NCBI RefSeq assembly: GCF_004342225.1
Contig: NZ_SMAR01000001.1
Coordinates: 62,001-126,000, forward strand
Length of the DNA stretch: 64,000 nt
Source of the DNA: Martelella mediterranea
Lineage (GTDB): Bacteria > Pseudomonadota > Alphaproteobacteria > Rhizobiales > Rhizobiaceae
Direction: 5' to 3'
Below, piece after piece: positions 17,188 through 26,062 of this stretch (position 1 is its first letter; each line of letters starts with the position of its first letter). The notes below the pieces were generated by a model. The model saw nothing but the letters and a program-made list of their open reading frames with translations. It had not been told where the DNA came from and ran no database searches. The position numbers and the translations under genes were made by a program.

Positions 17188-18978
17188 ATGCAAGTATACA
17201 ATGCACCGCTCCGGGACATGCGTTTCGTTCTGCATGAACTGATTGGCATCAGCGATTACGCCGAGCTTCCCGGTCTTGAAGATGTCAGCCCCGATCTTGC
17301 CGACGCCATTCTGGAGGAGGCCGGTAAGTTCTGTACCGAAGTGCTTCTGCCTCTGAATGCTTCCGGCGATGAGGAGGGTTGTGTGCTGGAAAACGGGGTT
17401 GTGCGCACACCTAAAGGCTTCAAGGAGGCCTATAAGGCCTTTGCAGAAGGTGGATGGACGGCCATGGCCTCTGATCCGGAATGGGGTGGGCAGGGCCTGC
17501 CGGAAACCATCAACAAGCTGGTCGAGGAGATGAGCTGTGCCGCGAACCTGTCTTTCGGGCTTTATCCGGGACTGACACACGGGGCTTATCAGGCGATTGC
17601 CGATCATGCCACACAGGAGCTGAAAGAGCGCTATCTGCCGAAAATGGTCGACGGTACCTGGTCCGGCACAATGTGCCTGACCGAAGCCCATTGCGGCACG
17701 GATCTGGGACTGCTGCGCACCCGCGCAGAGCCGCAGGATAACGGGTCTTACAAGATTACCGGCTCAAAGATCTTCATTTCAGCCGGTGAACACGATCTGA
17801 CTGAAAATATCATCCATCTGGTTCTTGCCCGTATGCCTGATGCACCGAAGGGTGTGAAAGGTATCAGCTTGTTTCTGGTGCCGAAATTCTTGCCGAATGA
17901 GGACGGAACGCCCGGTCAGCGCAATGGCGTTTCCTGCTCGGGGCTTGAGCACAAGATGGGTATCAAGGCTTCGGCAACCTGCCAGATGTCGTTTGATGAT
18001 GCCACCGGATGGCTGGTCGGAGAGCCGCACAAGGGCATGCGCGCCATGTTTACGATGATGAACAGCGAACGGCTTTCCGTCGGAATTCAGGGCCTGGGTG
18101 CTGCCGAAGCGGCCTATCAGGGCGCGGTTGCCTACGCTAAAGAGCGGCTTCAGGGCCGTTCGCTTTCCGGCGCGAAACATCCTGACAAGGCCGCCGATCC
18201 GATCATTGTTCATCCCGATGTTCGCCGGATGCTGATGACCATTCGTGCCTACACCGAAGGTTGCCGTGCGTTTGGCGGCTGGGTGGCCCGCAATCTGGAT
18301 ATGCTGAAACACCATCCGGACCCGGAAAAACGGCAGGAGGCGGAAGATTTCACGGCTCTGATGACGCCAATTGTAAAGGCTCTCTTCACCGATCTTGGTT
18401 TTGAGTGTGCCTCGATCGGTATGCAGGTCTATGGTGGTCACGGCTTTATTCGCGACCATGGGATGGAACAGTATGTGCGCGATAGCCGCATTTCGATGAT
18501 CTATGAGGGGACGAACGGCGTTCAGGCGCTCGATCTGGTTGGGCGCAAGATGCCTGCCCATATGGGCCGCTACCTGCGTTCGTTCTTCCATCCGGTGCTG
18601 GCTGAAATCGATGCGGCTGTCGATGATGACCGTCTGGCCGAGCTTGTGCAGCCGCTGTCCAAGGCGTTTGGCGGGCTTCAGCTCTGCACCGGTGAGATCG
18701 CCCAGAAAGCGATGCGCGACCCGGAAGAAGCCGGTGCGGCTGCGACCGAGTATCTGAGGCTCTTCGGTCTGGTGGCGCTTGGCTATATGTGGCTGAGGTC
18801 GGCCAAGGTTGCCCATGCCGCTCTGGACGAAGGCTGCGATGATCCTGGGTTCTACAAGGCAAAACTGACCACTGCGCATTTTTACATGAAGAAGATCCTG
18901 CCACAGGCCGCCGGCCTTGTTGCTTCCATTCGTTCCGGCAAGGAAACGATGATGGCGCTGGATGAAATGGCATTTTGA
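17188..18978 (+). CDS. Acyl-CoA dehydrogenase
   Basis: This is an FAD-dependent acyl-CoA dehydrogenase of 596 residues, larger than the 380-residue short/medium-chain type because of an N-terminal helical extension and a C-terminal domain. FAD/substrate motifs are MCLTEAHCGTDLGLLRTRAE and SGLEHKMGIKASATCQMSFD. The C-terminal catalytic-base region is GMEQYVRDSRISMIYEGTNG followed by VQALDLVGRK. This subfamily is often labelled FadE-like, and also 3-methylmercaptopropionyl-CoA dehydrogenase (DmdC), so an assignment to DMSP metabolism would be unsafe here. The operon context (thiolase and multifunctional enzyme upstream, etfBA nearby) favours ordinary long-chain fatty acid oxidation. Confidence 0.9.
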   Translation: MQVYNAPLRDMRFVLHELIGISDYAELPGLEDVSPDLADAILEEAGKFCTEVLLPLNASGDEEGCVLENGVVRTPKGFKEAYKAFAEGGWTAMASDPEWGGQGLPETINKLVEEMSCAANLSFGLYPGLTHGAYQAIADHATQELKERYLPKMVDGTWSGTMCLTEAHCGTDLGLLRTRAEPQDNGSYKITGSKIFISAGEHDLTENIIHLVLARMPDAPKGVKGISLFLVPKFLPNEDGTPGQRNGVSCSGLEHKMGIKASATCQMSFDDATGWLVGEPHKGMRAMFTMMNSERLSVGIQGLGAAEAAYQGAVAYAKERLQGRSLSGAKHPDKAADPIIVHPDVRRMLMTIRAYTEGCRAFGGWVARNLDMLKHHPDPEKRQEAEDFTALMTPIVKALFTDLGFECASIGMQVYGGHGFIRDHGMEQYVRDSRISMIYEGTNGVQALDLVGRKMPAHMGRYLRSFFHPVLAEIDAAVDDDRLAELVQPLSKAFGGLQLCTGEIAQKAMRDPEEAGAAATEYLRLFGLVALGYMWLRSAKVAHAALDEGCDDPGFYKAKLTTAHFYMKKILPQAAGLVASIRSGKETMMALDEMAF

Positions 18979-18983
18979 GAAGC

Positions 18984-19013
18984 TTCCTGGCGGGTCTGGA
19001 GGCCCGTCAGGAA
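18984..19013 (+). promoter_or_regulatory. Intercistronic hairpin after acyl-CoA dehydrogenase
   Basis: TTCCTGGCGGG pairs with CCCGTCAGGAA (11 bp with one G-U pair) just after the stop codon. There is no T run, so partial termination or message protection before the SCP2 gene is more likely than full termination. Confidence 0.5.
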
Positions 19014-19064
19014 AACGACGCGATGTATCATAATACTTGTCTGTGCTGGTTATGAGGAGAAGAA

Positions 19065-19382
19065 ATGTCCGAGATTGACGACGTTATCGCCAGAATGAGG
19101 GAGCGGGAAGACCGGCTTGAAGAGCTTGGGTATCGAATCCGATTTGACATCAAGGGTTCTGGCTCTATTCTACTGGATGCAACAGGTAGTGATCTTGAGA
19201 TTTCAGAGGATCAAAGCGGCGAAGCGGATGCTGACACCGTATTGGTGATATCCTATGATAACCTTATCAAGCTGGTTTCAGGCAAGCTTAGCCCGATGCT
19301 GGCCTTCTCAACGGGACGGTTGAAGGTTCGCGGGTCGCAGGGTGTGGCGCTGAAGCTGGCCGGTCTGCTGGATGCCGACTAA
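19065..19382 (+). CDS. SCP2 sterol-binding domain protein
   Basis: This encodes 105 residues, a single SCP2-like domain. The pattern YRIRFDIKGSGSILLDATGS, then ADTVLVISYDNLIKLVSGKL and SPMLAFSTGRLKVRGSQGVA is typical of bacterial sterol-carrier-protein-2 domains, which bind lipids or acyl-CoA in a hydrophobic tunnel. The ribosome binding site GAGGAG lies before ATG. It follows the acyl-CoA dehydrogenase by 86 bases and ends the cluster before a clear terminator. The likely role is fatty acyl-CoA or lipid carrying within beta-oxidation. Confidence 0.85.
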   Translation: MSEIDDVIARMREREDRLEELGYRIRFDIKGSGSILLDATGSDLEISEDQSGEADADTVLVISYDNLIKLVSGKLSPMLAFSTGRLKVRGSQGVALKLAGLLDAD

Positions 19383-19550
19383 TCGGTTTGCGTATCGTTC
19401 GGAAAACCGGTCACGGTTTTGGAAATGGCGATATGGAAATTGAATTCGACGAAGCAGGCTATGTGCGTTTGAACAGGCACAGGGCGGTCGCTCGACGAAG
19501 ACAGGAAACAGTTTCGAAGCAGTACGGCGCACTCAGTTCTGCTTCTTTTT

Positions 19551-19586
19551 GCGCGATCGGGAGGATTTCCTGATCGCGCTTTTTTG
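19551..19586 (+). terminator. Rho-independent terminator of the fatty-acid oxidation operon
   Basis: GCGCGATC pairs with GATCGCGC across a 12-base loop, followed by six T. About 170 bases of apparently non-coding DNA separate it from the SCP2 stop. Confidence 0.88.
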
Positions 19587-19647
19587 TGGGCGCTCCAATG
19601 AAGCCGGTGTTCGGGAAATGTGATGGACACCGGCTGAATTGGTTTTG

Positions 19648-20064
19648 TTATTTCACTTTTCGCCAAGTCTGGCTTTTACAGATAGCACCGCCAAGAATGC
19701 AGCCTGAAAGCCTGAGCGTGTTCGTGCTCATCATCTGCATTTTCCCGGTATAGGTTTTGCCGTTTTCAAAATTGTAGAGTTTGCCCTTCCACGTATTGTC
19801 GCCTTCGGCCTTTAGGTTGTAGAGCATCTGGCTGCCCACGAGATCGCGGCTTTGCCTGGCGGGATCCGGGTTCTCGGTATCTTTGGCCGGCGTCTTCATC
19901 CAGACGACGGTTCCGCAGTAGTTACCGCCGCAAGGTGCGATTCGAACCTGCGTTTTGCCGCTTTCCGTCAGCCATGTTCCATCTGGTGAAGCTGCGTTAG
20001 CAAGCGAAGCTGAAAGCGAAAGTGCAGCTATCGCAGCCAGAGTGGTTGAAATTCGTTTGAGCAT
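19648..20064 (-). CDS. DUF2147 periplasmic protein
   Basis: This encodes 138 residues. The start MLKRISTTLAAIAALSL is chosen because a GGAGGAGGA ribosome binding site lies just upstream. The signal peptide ends near ASLANA. The mature part contains SPDGTWLTESGKTQVRIAPC, GGNYCGTVVWMKTPAKD, then GKLYNFENGKTYTGKMQMMS and LSGCILGGAICKSQTW, the DUF2147 pattern. Four cysteines suggest disulfides in the periplasm. The family has a lipocalin-like fold and no firm function. It lies downstream of the fadL-like gene on the same strand but past a terminator, so it is probably a separate unit. Confidence 0.85.
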   Translation of the reverse strand: MLKRISTTLAAIAALSLSASLANAASPDGTWLTESGKTQVRIAPCGGNYCGTVVWMKTPAKDTENPDPARQSRDLVGSQMLYNLKAEGDNTWKGKLYNFENGKTYTGKMQMMSTNTLRLSGCILGGAICKSQTWRKVK

Positions 20065-20139
20065 CGTTCCTCCTCCTTCAGATGAGCGCACTCCATCCTC
20101 CGGGGGGGCTGCATCTGATTGCTTTTTTCACACTGGTAC

Positions 20140-20166
20140 AAAAAAGCCCCGGATCTTCTCCGGGGC
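20140..20166 (-). terminator. Rho-independent terminator after the FadL-like gene
   Basis: On the minus strand GCCCCGGA pairs with TCCGGGGC, followed by a run of T. It lies just past the stop of the outer membrane protein gene. Confidence 0.85.
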
Positions 20167-20178
20167 GATTTTCCGTTA

Positions 20179-21480
20179 TCAGAAGCGGTAGCGCAGACTT
20201 GCCGAAACAATATCGACGCGTGAATCGACATCGCCGAAATAGGGCAGTCCGGCATAATGCGGGTTATCACTGTCCAGCTTGATGTCTGTGTCGCCGGTCG
20301 TGAAGATGTGTTCATAGGCGAAATCAAGCGACAGGTTTTCTGTCCAGTTGTAGCTGCCGCCAATGGAGGCGTGAATACGGTTGCTGTCGGGAAGTCTCAG
20401 GTCGCGGTTTCGTGTCGAAATCGGTGACCATTCATAGCCAAGACCGCCGCGAATGGTAAACTGCTGTGTCCAGTCGTATTCGAGGCCCAGCGAAACATAG
20501 TATCCGTCGTCATATTCAAACGGCAGATCTGTGATCTCAACGCCATTGGTTATGCCGGACGTTCCGACCACCGGGAAATTGTTGAACACACTCCAGTTGG
20601 TCCACTCAAAACCTGCATTCAGTGTCAGGTCATCGGTCAGATCCTGACTGAGGCCGACCGTGATCTGGTCGGGCAGGGTCAGGTCGGATTTCACGTCATA
20701 CCGTCCGGCTGGAAGTGTTCCAAGACTGGTTGAAACCGGAGCACCGAAATTGATGTCACCGGTCAGGCTCTGTTTGATCTGCGAGCGATAGCCGACACCG
20801 ATTGTAGTGCCGTCCATTGGCGTTAAAGTGAAGCCGAGCGTGAAGCCGACGCCCCAGGAATCCCCCTGAAGATCAGCGCTGGCTGCATTCGGCATGATGC
20901 CCATGGCCTGTGTCAGCCGCGTTTTGAAATACATCGCTTCAATTCCGGCACCCAATGCCAGCCAGTCATTCACCTGCCAGGCAATCGTCGGCGTAATATT
21001 GTAGCTGATCACTTCCGAGGTTCGTGCATAGATTTGGCCCGGGGCATTGGGTGGGTTCTTCGTCTCAAGGCCGAAGGGGGTGTTAAGACCAAGGCCAATC
21101 CAGATATCGTCATCCAGCTGATAGCTCACATATCCGGCAGGCAGTGCTGCATCGAGCGCAATGTCACCGGTTGAAGCCGTGCCGCCAGCGCCAAGCAGAA
21201 ACGGGCTTGTTCCGGTTGTCGGGGTGATGTCGGAATAGGGAAAGATACCGGAGAGGTTCATTTCCACCTGAAAGCCTTCAAAGGCTGCCATTGTGGCCGG
21301 GTTCCAGTACATCGAGCCGAGCCCTGCCTGCCCGGCCGCCGCACCGGCAAACGCCTGCCCCTGTCCGCGCGCGCTTTGTTCACGCAGTGCAAATGATCCG
21401 GCTGAAGCGGTTCCCGCCGTCAGCGCAGCCGCTGCGGCCGAAGCCAGCAGTAGCAGGCTTGTCCTGTTCAGAAATGGCAT
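20179..21480 (-). CDS. fadL: Outer membrane long-chain fatty acid transporter, FadL/OmpP1 family
   Basis: This encodes 433 residues and forms a 14-strand outer membrane barrel that brings hydrophobic compounds such as long-chain fatty acids across the outer membrane. The signal peptide ends at AGTASAGSFALREQ. The N-terminal hatch is visible as SARGQGQAFAGAAAGQAGLG followed by SMYWNPATMA, the family's NPA motif. Many alternating aromatic strands follow, and the protein ends in a barrel-type YRF at the C-terminus. It stands about 800 bases after the beta-oxidation operon on the opposite strand. An operator-like repeat upstream matches those at etfB and fadD. Confidence 0.9.
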   Translation of the reverse strand: MPFLNRTSLLLLASAAAAALTAGTASAGSFALREQSARGQGQAFAGAAAGQAGLGSMYWNPATMAAFEGFQVEMNLSGIFPYSDITPTTGTSPFLLGAGGTASTGDIALDAALPAGYVSYQLDDDIWIGLGLNTPFGLETKNPPNAPGQIYARTSEVISYNITPTIAWQVNDWLALGAGIEAMYFKTRLTQAMGIMPNAASADLQGDSWGVGFTLGFTLTPMDGTTIGVGYRSQIKQSLTGDINFGAPVSTSLGTLPAGRYDVKSDLTLPDQITVGLSQDLTDDLTLNAGFEWTNWSVFNNFPVVGTSGITNGVEITDLPFEYDDGYYVSLGLEYDWTQQFTIRGGLGYEWSPISTRNRDLRLPDSNRIHASIGGSYNWTENLSLDFAYEHIFTTGDTDIKLDSDNPHYAGLPYFGDVDSRVDIVSASLRYRF

Positions 21481-21546
21481 TATGTCCTCCTCTTTGCAAC
21501 AAACGCCAGTTACAGAACGTCAGATGTTTCCGAACTCCCATTTAGA

Positions 21547-21571
21547 AATATAAATGACGTTTAGGTCATTT
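21547..21571 (-). promoter_or_regulatory. fadL promoter region with inverted repeat AAATGAC-N6-GTCATTT
   Basis: A perfect 7-bp inverted repeat (21552-21571) contains TGACGTTTAGGTCA, close to the motifs at the etfB and fadD promoters. On the minus strand a -10-like TATATT (21552-21547) follows immediately. Confidence 0.55.
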
Positions 21572-21740
21572 AATATTCGAAAACGACGGAGGTCCAGTCG
21601 CTTTTGTGATTTAAGGTGAATTTAGCATGACATTACGCAAGTCTCTGTGGCAGGTCTGCAACGCAGGGTCGAGGATGCCGCCGTCACTTTTCGCGTTGAT
21701 CTGCCGGCCGGCGCAGCGGACTTAAAAGCTTCTGTCGCCT

Positions 21741-22793
21741 TTAAAGCAGACCGCTCTGTTTTTCCGGCGGTGGATCGCTTTCGCCTTCAACAAGTTCCAT
21801 TGGCCAGATTTTGGTCGTTGGTACGTCGGAATAGAGATCCGCAAAGGCGGGTAGCTGGGAAAGCAGCATTTTACCAAGCATCTGTCCAACTGCTATCGGG
21901 TCAAGGCGGAAGCATGTCAGCCGGGGAAGCAGGAACCGTCCGACCGGACTTTCGCGTTCCGCGATGATTGCAAGATCTCGACCCGGCTGCAGCCCGGCTT
22001 CTCCAAAGCTGCGATAAAGTCCGACTGACATCATTTCAGCGTTCAGCAGAATAGCCGTTGGCCGGTTCCTCAGGCCGATGATGCGCTGACCGACCGCATA
22101 GCCACCTTGCTCATGGGCTTCCGCGCGGAAAACCAGGTCAGGATCGTAATCCAGCCCGCAATGCGCAAGACCGCGTCGGTAGCCATCGAGAAAAAGCTCG
22201 GCGAGCTGAACGTCGGTGTCCGGGGCGGCGACGGCGATCTTTCTGTGTCCGTGCTGATACAATCGCTCAACTGCCCGTTCAGCAATGCCTTCGAAATCAA
22301 GGTCAACCCAACGATTGTCTGCTGTGGCCGAATGGCTGCGCCCGAGCGAAACAAAGGGCATCCCGGCCTTATTCAGGAAGGGAAAGCGCGGGTCCTCAAG
22401 GCGTGTCGAAGAGATCACCATCGCATCGACAATACGCTGTGCGACCATTCTGCGCAGAAAGTCATCCGGCGCTTCGCCCCGCTGACACAGAAGCAGGATA
22501 AGGTCCAGGCTATGGACGCTGAGCGCTTCCTGCAAACCGTTGATGACGAGAGGAAAAAAGGTGTCGCTGGCTCCACCTACCATCGAATCATGGCTCAGCA
22601 TCAGGCCGATTGTCCGGCTTCGGCCCTGCCTCAGGCTGCGTCCGGCCTGATTGGGGACATAGCCAAGCGTTTCTGCCGCTTCAAGCACACGCCGCCGGGT
22701 CTCCGCGTTTACGTCAGCCTTGCCGTTCAGCGCCCGCGAAACCGTACCTGTCGAAATTTGCAGATGCTCTGCAAGCTGGCGAATGCCTTTCAT
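21741..22793 (-). CDS. LacI-family transcriptional regulator of the alpha-xyloside locus
   Basis: This encodes 350 residues. The N-terminal DNA-binding head is MKGIRQLAEHLQISTGTVSR followed by ALNGKADVNAETRRRVLEAA, with the hinge at GYVPNQAGRSLRQGRSRTIG. The rest is a periplasmic-binding-protein-like effector domain (GRSHSATADNRWVDLDFEGI, RKIAVAAPDTDVQLAE). It resembles AglR-type regulators. It is transcribed away from an ABC importer and an alpha-xylosidase, and a perfect palindromic operator lies in the shared gap. It most likely represses that operon until an oligosaccharide binds. Confidence 0.9.
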   Translation of the reverse strand: MKGIRQLAEHLQISTGTVSRALNGKADVNAETRRRVLEAAETLGYVPNQAGRSLRQGRSRTIGLMLSHDSMVGGASDTFFPLVINGLQEALSVHSLDLILLLCQRGEAPDDFLRRMVAQRIVDAMVISSTRLEDPRFPFLNKAGMPFVSLGRSHSATADNRWVDLDFEGIAERAVERLYQHGHRKIAVAAPDTDVQLAELFLDGYRRGLAHCGLDYDPDLVFRAEAHEQGGYAVGQRIIGLRNRPTAILLNAEMMSVGLYRSFGEAGLQPGRDLAIIAERESPVGRFLLPRLTCFRLDPIAVGQMLGKMLLSQLPAFADLYSDVPTTKIWPMELVEGESDPPPEKQSGLL

Positions 22794-22821
22794 GTTATTT
22801 CCTTTGATTTGCGTACCTCTA

Positions 22822-22865
22822 TTGACACTTCACATTCTGCAGGTCTAATGTCGTAAACGTTTACG
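22822..22865 (+). promoter_or_regulatory. Promoter and perfect LacI-type operator of the alpha-xyloside operon
   Basis: -35 TTGACA (22822-22827), a 16-base spacer and -10 TCTAAT (22844-22849). The 14-bp perfect palindrome CGTAAACGTTTACG (22852-22865) follows, where transcription should begin. Repressor bound there would block the promoter. The 5' leader would be about 150 bases. Confidence 0.8.
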
Positions 22866-23006
22866 GTGCTTGTTTTTAGCGTTTTCCATCGGAAATTGCC
22901 AATATGGTCCTGTCCTGGACTATAGAGCGAGAGTTGAAGGGAATGCCTGAACAAGTGCTAAATCGCCGCTTTTCTTTTTAGGAAAGATCTATTCGGGAGG
23001 TTATCA

Positions 23007-24233
23007 ATGAAACATTTTCGCGCTGTCGCCTGCGCTTCCGTTGCTGCTGTGAGCCTGTCGCTTGCTGCCCCGGCGCTAGCTCAGGATCCGGTCACCATTC
23101 AGCTTTGGGCGGTTGACCGTCCGGATCAGCCTGCGCCGCAGCTGGTTGATGAGTTCAACGCCAGCCAGGACGAGATCCACGTCGAATATCGTCAGTTGCA
23201 GTTTTCCGATCTTCTCAGCGACGTGATGCGTGCCTACGCCGTTGGCAAGGCGCCGGATATCTATGCCGTGGACGTGCCCTTTAATGCCATGATGGCTTCG
23301 AAGGGTGCGCTTCTGGACCTCACCGATATGGTTGAGAGTTCTGACGTCATTCAGATTGACGATTATTATCCAGGCCCGGTCGAATCTGCGACATGGGACG
23401 GGAAACTTTACGGTGTTCCGAAATCGACCAACACCATTGCGCTCTATTACAATGCTGACATGCTTGAAGCCGCTGGCATCGAAGAGCCTCCGAAAACCTG
23501 GGACGAGCTTTATGAAGACGCGAAAGCTCTGACCAACAAGGATGAAGGTGTTTACGGTCTGGCCTTTTCTGCGCAGGCCAATGAAGAGGGTACTTTCCAG
23601 TTCCTGCCCTGGATTCAGATGGGCGGTGGCTCATGGGATAATGTCAACACGCCCGGCGCCGTTGATGCTCTGACGCTCTGGAAGACGTTCCTTGATGAGG
23701 GGCTTGCTTCTCCTGATACGATCAGCCGCTCGCAGTGGGATTCGACATCGACCTTCATCAGTGGCAATGCCGCCATGGCGATTTCCGGTCCTTGGGAGCT
23801 CGACCGCATGGTGCGTGAAGCTGACTTCAACTGGGATGTTGCGCTTCTGCCAGTTCCGGAAGAAGGTGCCAAGCGTTCTTCGGCCATGGGCGACTATAAC
23901 TGGGTGATGTTCAAGTCAACCAAACACCCGGAAGAAACCTTCAAGGTTCTTGAATATATCGCGTCTAAGGATCCGGAGATGTTTGAGCGCTTCGGCCAGC
24001 TTCCTCCCGAGGAAAATGTCGAAATCGAGCCAACCGGTAATGCCGAACTCGACAGCGCTCTGGCCACGTTCCAGGAGCAGTTGAAATATGCTCAGCCGCG
24101 TGGTCCGTCAGCCAACTGGCCTCAGGTTTCCAAGGCTGTTCAGGACGCGCTTCAGGCTGCTCTGACCGGCTCAAAGACGCCGCAGCAGGCCCTCGACGAT
24201 GCTCAGTCTCAGATCGAGCGTGCTACCAACTAA
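23007..24233 (+). CDS. Sugar ABC transporter, substrate-binding protein
   Basis: This is a periplasmic binding protein of 408 residues, CUT1 family. The ribosome binding site GGGAGG precedes [20 protein letters not shown], and the signal peptide ends at APALAQ. Family sequences include [40 protein letters not shown] and [20 protein letters not shown]. It is the first gene after the LacI-controlled promoter and the first of five genes ending in an alpha-xylosidase. The ligand is therefore probably an alpha-linked oligosaccharide such as isoprimeverose. Two hairpins follow the gene, a common way of raising binding-protein yield. Confidence 0.88.
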   Translation: MKHFRAVACASVAAVSLSLAAPALAQDPVTIQLWAVDRPDQPAPQLVDEFNASQDEIHVEYRQLQFSDLLSDVMRAYAVGKAPDIYAVDVPFNAMMASKGALLDLTDMVESSDVIQIDDYYPGPVESATWDGKLYGVPKSTNTIALYYNADMLEAAGIEEPPKTWDELYEDAKALTNKDEGVYGLAFSAQANEEGTFQFLPWIQMGGGSWDNVNTPGAVDALTLWKTFLDEGLASPDTISRSQWDSTSTFISGNAAMAISGPWELDRMVREADFNWDVALLPVPEEGAKRSSAMGDYNWVMFKSTKHPEETFKVLEYIASKDPEMFERFGQLPPEENVEIEPTGNAELDSALATFQEQLKYAQPRGPSANWPQVSKAVQDALQAALTGSKTPQQALDDAQSQIERATN

Positions 24234-24241
24234 ATCCCAAG

Positions 24242-24291
24242 GCGTGACCGTCACGCAAAGCCCGACCCGCACCCTGTTTCAGGGGTGCGGG
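24242..24291 (+). promoter_or_regulatory. Two intercistronic hairpins after the binding-protein gene
   Basis: GCGTGA/TCACGC (24243-24256) and then CCCGCACCC/GGGTGCGGG (24266-24291) form consecutive stems before the permease gene. There is no T run, so this looks like message stabilisation or partial attenuation. Confidence 0.65.
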
Positions 24292-24332
24292 AACGGCGAA
24301 GCTTATCCGGCGGCCCCAAGGAGTTCCTCGTC

Positions 24333-25235
24333 ATGCGTAACCGACTTTCCACATTATGGGACGGGCGCGGATTCGACCTCATTCTGATCGGCATACCGCT
24401 TGCCTTTCTGATTGCGATCTCCGGTGCCGCGATCCTTTATAATGTTCTGATGAGCTTCCAGGCGGTTGATATGTTCAGCCTCGGACAGCTCATACGCCCG
24501 TTCGTCGGGTTTGAAAATTACCGGCGGATCCTGTCTGATCCGCAGACTTGGCCGATTTTTGGCAACACCTTGATTTTCGTCGTTGGCTCAATCGTTGGCC
24601 AGTTTATTCTTGGGCTTGGGCTGGCGCTTTTCTTCCAGCAGCGCTTTCCCGGATCGACTTATCTGCGCGGCCTGTTTCTGGTGTCGTGGGTCATGCCCGG
24701 CCTTGTTGCAGGGGCGATCTGGAACTGGCTGCTTTCGGGCGACTTCGGTGTCATCAACTTCTTTCTGTCGCAGATGGGTATCATCGATGCGCCGATCTTC
24801 TGGCGTTCAAACCCGGACTTTGCACTCTGGAGCGTTGTCATTGCCAATATCTGGCTTGGTACGTCTTTCAACATGATCCTGCTCTCAGTTGGTCTGGCTG
24901 CTATTCCGCAAGATCTTTATGAGGCTGCTGCGCTGGATGGTGCTGGTCCGCTGCGCCGTTTCTTCACCATCACTCTGCCGATGATGCGCGCAACAATCGG
25001 TGCGCTTCTGTCGCTTGGCCTCATCTTCACGCTTCAGCAGTTCGACCTGTTCGCCTCGATCACCAACGGCGGACCAAATAACGCATCTAACGTTGCCCAG
25101 TACTGGGCATGGCAACTGTCGTTCCAGGAGTTTGATTTTGCAGGCGGTGCCACCGTATCGGTCATGATGATCGTGGTCGTGATTGTTGCCGCGGCCTATT
25201 ACGTCCGCTCCACCCGCGGGGAGGTAAGAGGATGA
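24333..25235 (+). CDS. Sugar ABC transporter permease
   Basis: This encodes 300 residues from MRNRLSTLWDGRGFDLILIG; the start is set by AAGGAG nine bases upstream, rather than an earlier ATG that would lie inside the second hairpin region. About six membrane segments are visible. The ATPase-docking loop is LYEAAALDGAGPLRRFFTIT followed by LPMMRATIG. It is the MalF-type partner. Its stop overlaps the next permease start by 4 bases (ATGA). Confidence 0.88.
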   Translation: MRNRLSTLWDGRGFDLILIGIPLAFLIAISGAAILYNVLMSFQAVDMFSLGQLIRPFVGFENYRRILSDPQTWPIFGNTLIFVVGSIVGQFILGLGLALFFQQRFPGSTYLRGLFLVSWVMPGLVAGAIWNWLLSGDFGVINFFLSQMGIIDAPIFWRSNPDFALWSVVIANIWLGTSFNMILLSVGLAAIPQDLYEAAALDGAGPLRRFFTITLPMMRATIGALLSLGLIFTLQQFDLFASITNGGPNNASNVAQYWAWQLSFQEFDFAGGATVSVMMIVVVIVAAAYYVRSTRGEVRG

Positions 25236-26062
25236 CCCGTTACGCCTCAAGAAATACCGTTCTGGTTCTCGTCGCGATTGCTTTTGCAATTATCTATCTG
25301 TTTCCGCTTTACTGGATGTATATCACGGCGATCAAAACCTCTTCAGAGGCTTTTGCAAATCCGCCGATCTTCATTCCCACCCATGCGCAATGGTCCAATT
25401 TCGTCGATGTCTGGGTCAGCCGCGGCATGGGCCGGTATTTGTGGAACTCGTTTTACATTGCCACCGGTTCCGTGATCCTGATTGCGGCGCTGGGTTCGGG
25501 CTGTGCCTATGTTCTGGCACGCTATCGCAGCATCTGGATCGATATCGGCCTGTTCCTGATCCTCATGCTTCAGGTTCTGCCGCCATCGCTGATGGTGACA
25601 CCGATCTTTGTTGGCTTTTCGCAGCTTGGCATTCTGGAATATCCGCGCTTTGCGACGATCCTTGGGATTACCGCCAAGAGCATGCCGTTCTTCGTTGTGC
25701 TCGTGCGAGCCACTTTCATGAGTGTTCCCATGGAGCTGGAAGAGGCCGCGCTTGTCGATGGCAATTCCCGTATCGGTGCATTCTTCCACATCGTTCTGCC
25801 TTTGGCCAGAAACGGCATCCTCGTCAGCGCGATTCTGATTTACATGCAGGCTTTCGGTGAATTCGTCTATTCCAAGACCTTCATAGCCGACGCCATCTAT
25901 CAGCCGGCAAGCGTCGGGCTGAACACCTTCATGGGGCCGAACACGGTCGAGTGGGACAAGATCATGGCGTACTCGTCGATCTATGTAACCCCCATCCTCG
26001 CTGTCTTTGTGCTTCTTCAGCGCAAGATTGTCTCCGGCCTGACCTCGGGAGCTTTGAAATGA
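25232..26062 (+). CDS. Sugar ABC transporter permease
   Basis: This encodes 276 residues with six predicted membrane segments, the MalG-type partner. It starts MTRYASRNTVLVLVAIAFAI and carries LYWMYITAIKTSSEAF after the first segment, characteristic of this subunit. The docking loop reads PMELEEAALVDGNSRIGAFF. It overlaps both neighbours by 4 bases, so the permease-permease-ATPase block is translationally coupled. Confidence 0.88.
   Translation: MTRYASRNTVLVLVAIAFAIIYLFPLYWMYITAIKTSSEAFANPPIFIPTHAQWSNFVDVWVSRGMGRYLWNSFYIATGSVILIAALGSGCAYVLARYRSIWIDIGLFLILMLQVLPPSLMVTPIFVGFSQLGILEYPRFATILGITAKSMPFFVVLVRATFMSVPMELEEAALVDGNSRIGAFFHIVLPLARNGILVSAILIYMQAFGEFVYSKTFIADAIYQPASVGLNTFMGPNTVEWDKIMAYSSIYVTPILAVFVLLQRKIVSGLTSGALK

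Noticed and set aside
17188-18978. Acyl-CoA dehydrogenase as DmdC of DMSP degradation
   Set aside because: Homology labels overlap, but the neighbours are plain beta-oxidation genes and no other dmd genes are present.
19388-19573. 61-residue plus-strand open frame after the SCP2 gene
   Set aside because: It ends inside the terminator hairpin and shows no family sequence or ribosome binding site.
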